Shown here: in pieces, positions 44,530-54,600 of the stretch
How positions within the stretch are numbered: the stretch's first letter is position 1
Layout: the number at the start of each line of letters is the position of its first letter
Assembly: GCA_000169395.1 (NCBI GenBank)
Contig: AAXZ01000001.1
Coordinates: 62,001 to 126,000 of the forward strand
DNA length: 64,000 nt
Source: Rhodobacteraceae bacterium HTCC2150
GTDB lineage: Bacteria; Pseudomonadota; Alphaproteobacteria; Rhodobacterales; Rhodobacteraceae
Reading direction: 5' to 3'
Translations under genes and position numbers: made by a program
Notes under the pieces: model-generated
Seen by the model: only the letters and a program-made list of their open reading frames with translations
Databases searched by the model: none
What the model was told of the DNA's origin: nothing

Positions 44530-45243
44530 TTAGTCAATCAAAGTACAACTCGTACCTGCAACAAACTCACGATCAGCATTCTCAAGAACCGCATTCACTC
44601 GGAACGATTTACTTGCCAGATCAATAATGGGATCGGCAAATACTACGGTCGCAGATACAACTGCACCACTTTCAGTGCGAATTTGAACCTCTTGGCCAGC
44701 ATCAAATCGGCCAAAACGGTCGGACGGTACGTCGATTTCGACCAAAAGCTGAGACAGATTAATGATCCGCATCGCGGAACTATCTTCGAGCATCTCGCCT
44801 TCTTGGGCCATAATTGAGACAACGATACCGTCATGCGGCGCACGTAAATTAAGACGCTCAAGCTCTAGCTCCATTTCGCGCGCGGACGCGACCTTCACGG
44901 CGAGTTCCATTTCACGTTGATCGCGATCTTCCGCAATCATAACACGTCCCAGCATATTGGCACGCTCCATCGCGCGCTCAGCGTGCTGAAGTTCCGCAAG
45001 ACTGCGCTCGTATCGGGCCGGCATACCGGCGCCATCCAAGCGCATCACAATTTCACCCACATGTACCTCTTGGCCCAATTGAACAGAAACCTCTTTTACC
45101 AATTCACGACCAGAAAACGACAGGTTGGTGTCCTTAATTGGGGCCAAAAAACAATATCCACTGTCCCATTCTTGGGCAGCTAGAGGAGAGGCCAAAAACA
45201 CGATTAAGACACTAGTCCGCACGGGTAAACACCAAAAATTCAT
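44530..45243 (-). CDS. Small HlyD-like periplasmic adaptor
   Basis: This 237-residue protein has a signal peptide (residues 1-23 ending in LAAQ), then a first lipoyl-like half (ELVKEVSVQLGQEVHVGEIV), a short helical hairpin, the second lipoyl half (LRAPHDGIVVSIMAQEGEML) and a beta-barrel region. It is a compact membrane-fusion/adaptor protein of the HlyD/RND-adaptor type. AGGA precedes the ATG at 45243; the earlier GTG at 45258 is not favoured. It overlaps the SecA-like gene by 32 bases and ends the operon. No cognate ABC transporter or RND pump is adjacent. Confidence 0.82.
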   Translation of the reverse strand: MNFWCLPVRTSVLIVFLASPLAAQEWDSGYCFLAPIKDTNLSFSGRELVKEVSVQLGQEVHVGEIVMRLDGAGMPARYERSLAELQHAERAMERANMLGRVMIAEDRDQREMELAVKVASAREMELELERLNLRAPHDGIVVSIMAQEGEMLEDSSAMRIINLSQLLVEIDVPSDRFGRFDAGQEVQIRTESGAVVSATVVFADPIIDLASKSFRVNAVLENADREFVAGTSCTLID

Positions 45244-47197
45244 TACGTTTTTCCTCACTTTTAAGTAATTTCATGCGCCGATTTCGACGATGTTTTTCCA
45301 GACGATTTCTGCGCCATTCAACGTAGGGGAAATGGGTGCGAACTGCCAATGGCTTCGACACTACTAAAATGCGGCTGATCAACTTACGGACCGCTTTTCC
45401 GATAATACGGCTTAGTTCAGGTTCATCCAATGAATGAGCTATATCATAACTACCTGGATCACCTTGACGCCCTGCCCGCCCATAGAGCTGACGTTCGAGT
45501 CGACTGGTGTCGAGCGTGTCGAGAATAATCACATGTAGCCCACCCGCATCCTTTACGTCTTGCGGCAGCTTAATGTCTGTCCCCCTACCAGCCATGTTGG
45601 TCACCACAGTTACACGACCAGCTCGACCAGCGTCGGCAACAATATCAGCTTCCTCGACGAGCCTCCGCGCGTTCAAAACGTCATGCCGGCGTCCGACCAC
45701 CGTCAGGGCATCACTTACCTGTTCCGACAAAAGCACACTGGACACGCCAATTAATATAGATCGCCCATCGGCAGCCATTCGATCAGCCCGCTCGATTGCC
45801 CAGTCCAACTTTTGCTCTGCCGTCTCAAATACGTGACGCTCTAATAATTTACGTTGAACTGGGCGATGGGTTGGCACCTTGGCAATGGGTGTGGAGTAGG
45901 TGCCAGATAACTCACGCCTAACTTCTTTAATAGTGCCGCTCATTCCCGCGAGCTTGTGATACCTACGGAAAAAGTTCTGGAAACTCTGTTTGGCTATCAC
46001 CGCGCGATTTGAACTAACTTTAATGCTTTCTCGATACTCAATCACCTGTTGAACACCCCATGGCAGCGTCCTATCCGGTGTCGGACGCCCTGTTTGAGGA
46101 TCTACAAGTACAATTTTATCCTCTTCAACGATGTAATGAACATCTTTCGTGAAACGATCCTGTGCCATGCGCGCCTTTGAAATCATCTCTTCCGCTATGG
46201 CGAGGGATTTCCACTCCGGCGCCGCATTCGGGATTCCATCTATCAACCGGATTAACGCTTCTGGACGCAAGCCACGATATCCCAGCGCATCAGCAGCTTC
46301 CCAAACGTCGTCAGGCGCGTGCGCAACCAAGTCAATTGCTTGACCAACAAACTCTTGTGACAATGAATCATCAACTGGCTCAGTCAAAATGAGTGGAATA
46401 TTGGCTTCATCAATGAGAACAGAGTCAGCCTCGTCGATCAAAACAAAATCAAGTCGGTTAACCAAAGGCCCATTCCGGTCAAACACACGACCGATCCCAG
46501 AAATTTGCAATCGATAGGCCAAAGGCGAGGCCCGTTCAACACGCGCTCTTTCACGCAAATAATCGAACACCAATTCCTTGTTGGCACAATATGTTACATC
46601 ACACGAATAGGACTGCTGCTTGGCAGGTGGCTCCATATCGTGAATGACGCAACCTACACTTAGCCCCAGTTGTGCGAGGATTGGCGTCACTTCTTCAGCG
46701 TCACGCTCTGCTAGATAGTCGTTTACCGTAACGACATGGACCCCGCAGCCTGCAAGGCCATGAACAGCAACAGGAAGTGTTGCCATGAGTGTTTTTCCTT
46801 CACCTGTCGCCATCTCTGCAAAATGGCCAGTCGATAGCAACAATCCGGCTTGTAATTGGGTATCATGAAACCGGAACCCACGCGTACGGAACAACGCCTC
46901 ATCCACAGCCGTCATAACGGTGGCTAGTTTGTTGATTGTCGCCGGACAAGAGGCCAATTTAAGGCCTGCCGCAACCGCATGATCACGCAGCTCCTCAGGC
47001 GATAGATCAACCAGCGTACCTCTTGCTCCCTCAACAAGCGCAACCAGCTTCAACTGCGCTGATCTGGTCCTAAACCGAAGCTTTCGCCACCTGTTCAGTA
47101 AACCCCATTCACGCTTTTCATTTGCCAGAATTTCTCTTTCTGGCGGAAACAGCATCAGCGCATCACGCGGTGCAGGTATGTCAGGCGCCAGGACCAA
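45212..47197 (-). CDS. Short SecA-like ATPase
   Basis: This 661-residue protein has SecA motor features: Walker A in EMATGEGKTLMA (GEGKT at 132-136), VTVNDYLAERDAE, the DEAD-type FVLIDEADSVLIDEANIPLI (254-273), the KDVHYIVEEDKIVLVDPQTG region, LAGMSGTIKEVRREL and TNMAGRGTDIKL near 530-542. Housekeeping SecA has about 900 residues and a C-terminal zinc/SecB site; here the protein ends in a basic tail without it. It is probably an accessory SecA for one substrate. The TTG at 47197 has GAGG seven bases upstream and overlaps the M50-HlyD gene. Confidence 0.88.
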   Translation of the reverse strand: MVLAPDIPAPRDALMLFPPEREILANEKREWGLLNRWRKLRFRTRSAQLKLVALVEGARGTLVDLSPEELRDHAVAAGLKLASCPATINKLATVMTAVDEALFRTRGFRFHDTQLQAGLLLSTGHFAEMATGEGKTLMATLPVAVHGLAGCGVHVVTVNDYLAERDAEEVTPILAQLGLSVGCVIHDMEPPAKQQSYSCDVTYCANKELVFDYLRERARVERASPLAYRLQISGIGRVFDRNGPLVNRLDFVLIDEADSVLIDEANIPLILTEPVDDSLSQEFVGQAIDLVAHAPDDVWEAADALGYRGLRPEALIRLIDGIPNAAPEWKSLAIAEEMISKARMAQDRFTKDVHYIVEEDKIVLVDPQTGRPTPDRTLPWGVQQVIEYRESIKVSSNRAVIAKQSFQNFFRRYHKLAGMSGTIKEVRRELSGTYSTPIAKVPTHRPVQRKLLERHVFETAEQKLDWAIERADRMAADGRSILIGVSSVLLSEQVSDALTVVGRRHDVLNARRLVEEADIVADAGRAGRVTVVTNMAGRGTDIKLPQDVKDAGGLHVIILDTLDTSRLERQLYGRAGRQGDPGSYDIAHSLDEPELSRIIGKAVRKLISRILVVSKPLAVRTHFPYVEWRRNRLEKHRRNRRMKLLKSEEKRNEFLVFTRAD

Positions 47198-49343
47198 AGC
47201 GAGACCTCACAGCCGTCACAATCCGCGGCCAATAACGTTTGAATAAAGAGGTTGGTGGATGGGACAGTTTCAGCTGAACCACCCTCCCAATCGCTAAATC
47301 CGACAAAGGAACGTCACTCACCACATTGAATGCTGGGTTTAAAGCATAGAACTGATTATCTGGACTCTCTAGATCCGTCATAATTGGGCCACCCATTCTG
47401 TCTGCCAATAGAGGATCAGGCAAAATCCGGCTCACATCTGACCGAACGACAAGCTGCTGAGCGTTAATCTTGCGGACATCGCTCGCTGCAACCATTACGC
47501 TCGCACCAGTTATACCAGATCTAACTGCTGGACCGCTCGACTGTGGAATTTGCGCGACAATCCGTCGGTCGTCATTACCAATGATCCAACCAAGCTGCTG
47601 CCCACGAGTTACCATCATTCCGTATTTAATTGGCCGCAAGGCAGGCATCCAGACACCAAATCGCTCTGCTGTAATATTGACCGCATCAATCTGCGCTTGC
47701 AGCTGCTCTAAGCCATCAGCGATCGCGCTCAGTTCGGTTTGAATGGCATCTGCCAAGGGCAATTCATTTGAATCTTGAGCCGCTCGCAACCGAGCCTTAG
47801 TAGCAAGCTTTCGCGCTTCAAGGGCTTCAAATTCAGTGCGCATGGCGTCACGGTCAAGCACCATAACCGGATCATCTTCGAAAAGAACCTTGCCCTCAGT
47901 CACCGACAACTCTTCTACAAAGCCCTCAGCGCGGGAATAAACTGCAGCACTCGGGCTAGGTACAACAACCGCAGGAACAGTCGTCCTTAGCGGCAAGGGG
48001 ATAACCGCTACCAGAAGGACCAATAAAACAACTATTGCCAACGTGCGTTGCATCACAATCCATTTCCGCTTCAATGTCTCCGGCGAAGTTGAAAGCGTCC
48101 GGAGAGTCTTAAGGTTTGGCCAGATCAAACCACCAATGATAACCCATACACCTAAAATCTGGCCTGCCGCTCCCAACATATCTGCTAAACCGAAGGCAAT
48201 CAAGAAGACGATGACCAATCGATAAATACCCGAGGCAATAGCATAGAATAAAAGCCAAACACGTTCGAGCGTGCCGCCCGTCTCCGTATCCGGACCTGGA
48301 TCAATCCCCAAGAATTGCTTCCCAATTCGACCCATCAAGGTTTGGCCACGTGTCGCCAGCCCAGGTGTCTGCGTCAGGTCACTTACAACGTAATACGCAT
48401 CGAAACGTAGAAGCGGATTGCCGTTGAAAAAGATCGTCGAGATTGTGCAAAGCAAGATCGTGTTAAATAGGATCGCCCGCCACAAGCCTGGATCGGCTGC
48501 GGCCCAAAGGATCATAGCAACACCTGCAATCGCAAATTCGGCCAAAATACCTGCCGCCGTGACCAAAGCCCTGGCACCATGCGACCGAAACGCATTTGCT
48601 TGAGACGCATCAACATATGGCATTGGCACAAAGACAAGAAACATGACACCAACTTGGGTCACAGACCCATCAAACCGACGCACGGCAAGCGCATGGCCAA
48701 GCTCATGGATCAATTTCACAGCAGGATAAACACACGCCATGATGAGCAGGTTCCCTGGATCGAGAACTCTATCACCAAGGTTCGCCGTTAACGGTGCCCA
48801 ATAGGACAGAGCCATAAACCCACCCCAAACCACCGCAATTGCCCAGAGGAAAAAACCGATTGGACCAAAGACAAAATGGGCGAAAGATGTAACAACTTCG
48901 GTTTCAAGCACATTAGACGGGTTCCACAGCGCAATCTTCTGAGACGCCGGCGATTTAAGAAACCGAGCGATCCATTCACGCGATTTCGCTGTTTGGCCTT
49001 TGGCCAACTGTAAGGCGCGCGGCACAGCATCAACCGCTAAAATCCCAGCCTCATAAAGTCGCGACAGGAGTTCTAAGAATTCATCTTGTGGGGGCAAATC
49101 ACGCTTATGGCTCCACGCAATGTCGTTCCAGATTTGATCAATGCGTGTTTGACCATCAAAACGGCGTAAAATCTCAAAGTCATCCGCCTGCACACGGAAC
49201 GTCCGACCTGAAGATTTGTCCGTCAAAACATACCAAGGATCACCACGATATTCATGGAGCGCCACATCAACCTGTGGCCTCAGCCACGGACAGAGGGCCG
49301 AAACTCGATACCAGTCTTCGCTGTGAAGCTGGACACGTGCCAT
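47181..49343 (-). CDS. PqqD-like/M50 metalloprotease/HlyD fusion membrane protein
   Basis: This 720-residue protein joins three parts. Residues 30-105 resemble a PqqD-type peptide-binding domain. Residues 150-450 are polytopic with the M50 zinc motif HELGH (213-217) and a later NGNPLLRFDAYY segment (about 305-316) like the family's third ligand. Residues 460-700 form an HlyD-like adaptor (barrel-sandwich hybrid with a helical hairpin). M50 enzymes cleave in the membrane; related fusions occur in export systems. The ATG overlaps the upstream stop (TAATG), so translation is tightly coupled. Confidence 0.82.
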   Translation of the reverse strand: MARVQLHSEDWYRVSALCPWLRPQVDVALHEYRGDPWYVLTDKSSGRTFRVQADDFEILRRFDGQTRIDQIWNDIAWSHKRDLPPQDEFLELLSRLYEAGILAVDAVPRALQLAKGQTAKSREWIARFLKSPASQKIALWNPSNVLETEVVTSFAHFVFGPIGFFLWAIAVVWGGFMALSYWAPLTANLGDRVLDPGNLLIMACVYPAVKLIHELGHALAVRRFDGSVTQVGVMFLVFVPMPYVDASQANAFRSHGARALVTAAGILAEFAIAGVAMILWAAADPGLWRAILFNTILLCTISTIFFNGNPLLRFDAYYVVSDLTQTPGLATRGQTLMGRIGKQFLGIDPGPDTETGGTLERVWLLFYAIASGIYRLVIVFLIAFGLADMLGAAGQILGVWVIIGGLIWPNLKTLRTLSTSPETLKRKWIVMQRTLAIVVLLVLLVAVIPLPLRTTVPAVVVPSPSAAVYSRAEGFVEELSVTEGKVLFEDDPVMVLDRDAMRTEFEALEARKLATKARLRAAQDSNELPLADAIQTELSAIADGLEQLQAQIDAVNITAERFGVWMPALRPIKYGMMVTRGQQLGWIIGNDDRRIVAQIPQSSGPAVRSGITGASVMVAASDVRKINAQQLVVRSDVSRILPDPLLADRMGGPIMTDLESPDNQFYALNPAFNVVSDVPLSDLAIGRVVQLKLSHPPTSLFKRYWPRIVTAVRSRFGPGA

Positions 49344-51160
49344 TAGGGTACCCAACGCCAGAAAAACATGTAAACCGTCTCGGCAATTGGTGTCAGCCAG
49401 ACCTCATAAATTGGTGCCTTGCCCAACGATAACCGTGCCGTACCCTGCATTCCGTTTTCAGTATTTGAGGATACTGACTGCAGCTCACCAAAAGCAACGA
49501 AACGCAGTTCACCATCAATGGTTTCGGCCCCAGGTTTAATGCGCGTCACACCAACTGTCAGTACCTCTTCAGGTGCTGCATCTAGCCTAACTTGACCAAT
49601 TAGGTCCTCTACCAATAGATCACCATCGCGGTTCCGTACTGAGAGCTGAAGCTCAATACCCTGCCGTGGCGCGATGCGCAGCAGTTCCTCACCAAAGGTA
49701 ACCCGTGCACCAAGTCGCTGGCGCAAATCCCCTTCAAGAACAAGACCAGCCGTACGGGCCACAATCAGAGTTTGATCTAACTCACGCTGCGCAAGTGACA
49801 AGCGTGCCTCTACCTCTGCCCGCTCTGCATCAGCAACCACAGCCTCGGCCCTATCACGATTTGCACGCGCGACCGCTGCACGGGCGGTATGACGTGCAAT
49901 CTGCGCGTCGAATTCTGCGATCCGAAGTTTGATTTCATCGTCTTCGAGCTGAAGAAGAGGCTGCCCAATAACAACCACATCACCGGGGATGACAAATACG
50001 CCCTCGATAAAACCGTCCATCGGTGCACTCATCACTCGAAGGTCGGGATCATCAATGACTACATCAGCCCGCAGAGTGTTATCAATCTCAACAAAGACAA
50101 TCGCAAAAAATGTAATGAGAGTTAGAGAAACGATTAGTTTGAATTTAAACGCTTGTGGACCAAATAACCGTTTTAACCATAGCCTCACCGAATGATAATT
50201 CCGTGCGAATGATCCACGGGCCGCTAAATCTTTTTGTTCAAGGATCGGACGAGAAAGCGTCCAAAGGACGGACCACGCGGTCAAGTCTGGAACCTTATCC
50301 GCGCTTGCCCAATGGAGAACGACGACCTCATCAATTTCACCCTTTGAATTTGTCAGTGGAACCGCCATGGCAACAGCATCGCCGTGCATTTTGGCCAGTC
50401 GACCAATGATCGCGGTCTTATCTTGATCACCATGGTTCCATCGCACAGGTGCCCGCCGTAGCTGGGCCTCATGCGCGGCCTGACGCGTGAGATCGTTGAT
50501 CCTCGATTTTCGATCAAAGCGGGATTCCCCTGAAATCACTTCGATCTTGAGACCCAAAACACCTTGGCGGACCAGAACAACACGGTCACAACCTAGGTCT
50601 TTAGCGCAAAGAGACGCCATTGTTTGACGCGCTTCAAGTGGTGTCTCTGTGTCCAGCATCTCTGCACAGAGCAGGAACGCCTGATCATAGGTCGCCATTT
50701 CTCGTTTGGTCTGCGCCAACGTATCAAGCGTTAGGTGATGCATCACCCAACCAAGAGATGTTTCAAGCTGCGCCATCAGAAGCTGCAATCGCGATGCAGG
50801 CATCTCACTTACGCCAACCAACAATACGACGGGTGTGTCCAGCCCCGGCCCTTTGACAGGCATCACAATAGCTTCTGCGATGCCGTCTTCTGGACGGTCT
50901 AGGGGAACAAGCACGGCTACGTTTGCTGCCCGCATACGCGCGACAGCTTCACGATAACCAATACGTTCCATTGGCATTGTTTCTGGTACGGCAGTGATAA
51001 GCCCTGCACTTTCTCCATCCAGACGCAGTAGCCCGACCTCAACAAGGCCAGGCAACCGTCTCTGCAAATCTTCACACCAACTTTGTAACCGTTTGAGAAG
51101 GTCAGGGCTCTGCGCCTCTATTTCCATCCCTTCCATTGGGGTCGAATCGGTTTGCTCCAT
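49343..51160 (-). CDS. GAF-domain/transmembrane/HlyD fusion protein
   Basis: This 605-residue protein has a cytoplasmic N-terminal part with a GAF-like domain (about residues 165-305), one membrane helix (340-359, KLIVSLTLITFFAIVFVEID) and a periplasmic HlyD-like adaptor (370-560) with the lipoyl halves MSAPMDGFIEGVFVIPGD and VARTAGLVLEGDL flanking a helical hairpin. GAF domains bind small molecules or partner proteins, so this adaptor may sense a cytoplasmic signal. Its stop overlaps the M50-HlyD start. No other gene of this layout is known to me by name. Confidence 0.78.
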   Translation of the reverse strand: MEQTDSTPMEGMEIEAQSPDLLKRLQSWCEDLQRRLPGLVEVGLLRLDGESAGLITAVPETMPMERIGYREAVARMRAANVAVLVPLDRPEDGIAEAIVMPVKGPGLDTPVVLLVGVSEMPASRLQLLMAQLETSLGWVMHHLTLDTLAQTKREMATYDQAFLLCAEMLDTETPLEARQTMASLCAKDLGCDRVVLVRQGVLGLKIEVISGESRFDRKSRINDLTRQAAHEAQLRRAPVRWNHGDQDKTAIIGRLAKMHGDAVAMAVPLTNSKGEIDEVVVLHWASADKVPDLTAWSVLWTLSRPILEQKDLAARGSFARNYHSVRLWLKRLFGPQAFKFKLIVSLTLITFFAIVFVEIDNTLRADVVIDDPDLRVMSAPMDGFIEGVFVIPGDVVVIGQPLLQLEDDEIKLRIAEFDAQIARHTARAAVARANRDRAEAVVADAERAEVEARLSLAQRELDQTLIVARTAGLVLEGDLRQRLGARVTFGEELLRIAPRQGIELQLSVRNRDGDLLVEDLIGQVRLDAAPEEVLTVGVTRIKPGAETIDGELRFVAFGELQSVSSNTENGMQGTARLSLGKAPIYEVWLTPIAETVYMFFWRWVP

Positions 51161-51201
51161 CCTGGACCGTATCTTTCACGGGAGCCCTAAAGGGTACCCA
51201 G

Positions 51202-51537
51202 TTAGTTCTGCACCGCAGTGTTGGTTTCTGGCGACGGCGGTTGGGCCGAAGCATCAATGGTGCCATAGCGCTGCTCGTGCTGTGCAATCGCATTCACGAG
51301 CATAGCAGCAAGACGTTTCGCAGTTTGCGGTGTCATGATCACGCGGTCGTTCAGATCCACTTCGAACTCATCACCCTTACCATGCCAAGAGCGGCCAGTG
51401 CCTATCAAAAGCGCAAATTCCTCAGAGGTTGCGGCGACATTAACTACGTTGCAATAGCTCGTGCGCATATTGCCATCACGGAACACAACCGTTTTACGTC
51501 CATCCGCCTGATTACCCTGATTACCCTGATTTTCCAT
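51202..51537 (-). CDS. DUF3467 protein
   Basis: This 111-residue protein matches DUF3467: a polar N-terminus, YCNVVNVAATSEEFALLIGT, VDLNDRVIMTPQTAKRLAAM and AIAQHEQRYG. It has no signal peptide or membrane segment. The family is of unknown function. AGGATCC lies before the ATG. It lies 41 bases before the GAF-HlyD gene and 62 bases after the giant gene, so it is probably translated from the same operon as a small cytoplasmic partner, perhaps a chaperone for the giant protein. Confidence 0.82.
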   Translation of the reverse strand: MENQGNQGNQADGRKTVVFRDGNMRTSYCNVVNVAATSEEFALLIGTGRSWHGKGDEFEVDLNDRVIMTPQTAKRLAAMLVNAIAQHEQRYGTIDASAQPPSPETNTAVQN

Positions 51538-51570
51538 ATTTGGATCCTATCCTAGATTTTTGTTTTAGTT

Positions 51571-51613
51571 TCGCGGGCTATCCCGCGATACGCACGCCTT
51601 CAAGCGTGCGTAT
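51571..51613 (-). promoter_or_regulatory. Double hairpin at the end of the giant gene
   Basis: Two stems follow each other: ATACGCACGC with GCGTGCGTAT (51588-51613), whose six-base loop holds the stop codon, and TCGCGGG with CCCGCGA (51571-51588). On the minus strand an A-rich tract follows, not a T-run, so this looks like an mRNA-stability or attenuation element rather than a simple terminator. Confidence 0.6.
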
Positions 51614-54600
51614 CATTTCCATTATCGCCACCGCGGAGTGCAAAACCCGAAGCAGTCCATTCGCGTAGTCGCTGCTCGAGGCTACCAACACTACGGGCTT
51701 TTCCATAGTGACGATAGCCGTTTGCAACGGACATTGCCATGGCTCCTGTTTCGAGAAGGGTCAGCATGTCTTCATCAGATTCAACAGAATTCTGTACAAA
51801 TTGAGTGCTTTCCACAAGCGCTCCCGCTCGAGCTTTTGCCACAACCGCCTCATGTCCAGCCTTCACAACTTGGATAGCCGCGACTTCTGTTGGAGCATTA
51901 ACCGCGTCTTTTACAGCTTCAACGCTCGCTCGAGTTGGGTCAGCGCCACCAGTCGAACCTGCATCAGACAGGAAGGTTTCACTCGCACCGCCAGATGTTC
52001 CAGTCAGAGTAAACCCACCATCAGAGAAGCTACTGTCAATATTCTGGTTCATGATGTCTTCTTGACCAGTCAAACCACCCGTCGAAACAGATCCGATAAT
52101 AGGATTTGTGCCATCTTTGGTTTGAGACCCTGACGACGGAACCTGACCATCTTTTACACGCTCGTCGAGAAAGCTGGACGCAACACCTAAGTTGACCAGA
52201 CGTTCAATCTTTTCAATATCACGGCCCTGTTCGAACAAGATGCGACCAAAGGTTTCAAAGATTACGTCGACCGAAGCCGCAACACCCATGGTGTTGAACT
52301 GAGTACCACCAAATACGAAGTCTCCATCATACCCTGTGGTGACAAGGTCGCCTTCACCCATGAAGTACAGATCACGCTGCGTAATAGCCTCACGGATCAG
52401 ACCTGCATCATCGAAGTCCATAAGCAGGTAGTCACCAGCTACAAAGTCGCGGCCAGCCTCACCATGAACATCGTCACTACCCGCACCACCAATGACGATA
52501 TCGCGACCGGCACCGCCGGAAATCGTATCATCACCAAAGATAGCAGGCATATAGGACTCGACACGGGTTAACTCCATTGCGCCAGCAAGCGCAGAGTTTG
52601 CATCAATGTAGCCAGCATCACCCAAGATGGCATGACGTCCATCAATCTCCGCAACTTCACCGTTGGTGGTTCGGCCCGTAGCGATGGTGTCATTACCACC
52701 GCCACCAATGACAAAGCCCCAACCAGAACCCGCAACAAGACTGTCGTTGCCCCATCCAGCGGTCGTTTCGTCTTTGGCGTGGATTAGCTTACCGTTTGTG
52801 GCATCACGCAGGATGTAGCTGTGATCGAGCAATACCTGAACCGGGCCATTGCCGAGCACGACAGTATCATCGTCAGCACCCATGATAGCGACGTGCTCAC
52901 CATCACCCGCAGTCCAGCTATCCTTTGATGCACTGGTCAGCGTAATCGCATCCGGCATGGACTCGATGCGCGACAGGTTAAAGGCCGCGTTATCTTGATC
53001 CAGCGAACCAAGGTCACCGATCACATAACCCAGACCGTCGCCCTGAACCAAAATATCAGAACCGATACCAAGGATCGTACGAACGTCGCCATCACCAGTG
53101 GTGAAGCTATCATCGCCAGCCAAATCGGCCCAGTCAGATGACTGGAAGGTCCGCATTTGGGTCAAGTATTGACCAGCTGTTGCCGCAGCAAAGACCAGTT
53201 CCGCATGATCGCCAGCAAAGTAGCTATCATTCCTTGCAAGGTTAGCTACTGAATCACCATTCTCATCCACTTGGGCCAGAACTGTATCGTTGCCAGCGCC
53301 ACCCATAACCACGTGGCGAACACCTTCGCCCAACTCAAAGCTATCGTCACCAGAATTGTCAGTCACGGTAGTTTCCATACCAGAGTTCGGCGTGTTCGAA
53401 ACTGTCCGAAGCGTATGGTCAGCATCAAAGTCGATGATACCCCAATCGCCCAGAGCGATGACTTCGCCATCTCCAGTTTTGACAGTATCACCCATGCCGC
53501 CCATGATCACGTAATGGCTACCGTCACCCGAAGTGACAGTATCCACACCATCATGAACCGACAGAGCATCTGCGCGGTAGAGCATCTGACGAGGCACATA
53601 GATAGACGGATCGAGCGGGCTCGACGTCGCCGTAATAGTGCCCGTATCGCCAAGGATTACTGCAAGACCGTCACCTTTGGTTAAGCTGTCATTGCCATAG
53701 CCTAGGATAGCACGAACATCGCCATCACCAGTTGTGAAGCTATCATGGCCAGCCGCCGATACTCCATCGTCGTCAGACGAGAAGCTCATCATTTGGAAGC
53801 CGGCGACAGTCGGATCAAAGACCAATGTCGCAAGGTCACCAGCAAAGTAGCTGTCGTTTTGGGCAAGGTTAGCAATCGGATCACCATTTGCGTCGACTTG
53901 AGTCAATACGGTGTCGTCACCACCGCCACCAAGTATGACCTGAACAGTGCCCTCACCCAGCGTCACAGTGTCGTTGCCCGCGAGGCGCGCATAGACCTCA
54001 GACTCAACCGCAGCAGGTGCGTTGGAAACCGTGTTGATCTTGTGATCATAGGACACTGCGAATTCCATACGTCCGTTGTCACCAATGACAATCGCACGGC
54101 CATCACCATTCTCGATGGTGTCGTCACCTTCGCCACCAATGACAAGCATATGACCCGAATCCAATTCGATACGGTCCGACGCATAGCCCGTCGATCCTGG
54201 AATACCCGTAAAGTGGGTCCGCCCATTGCTATCAACGAGTGTCTCAAACAGATGAACGAGGAGTTTTTCGTCATCCGGTGTCAGAACAACCTGCGCAGAG
54301 TCACCGGCAAAGATTGCAGTGTCACGGCTGTTTGCGTTGCCGGAATTGTCAGAGCCAAGAGCGGTCAGAACATCAGCGCCGCCGCCACCTAGAGCGACGA
54401 TACGGCCATAAGACATATGGATCGTATCGTTGCCGCCTGCGACGTTCTCGATATCGGTTGCAGAGACTTCTTTCCACAAAGTGGTATCGCTGAAATCAAC
54501 CGCCGCCCAATCGCTAACATCAGTCGGCAGGTTAGCAATGTAGAGATACCGCTTGCCGTTGATCGGATCATTAACCCGATCATTGACAGTGACCAGAACT

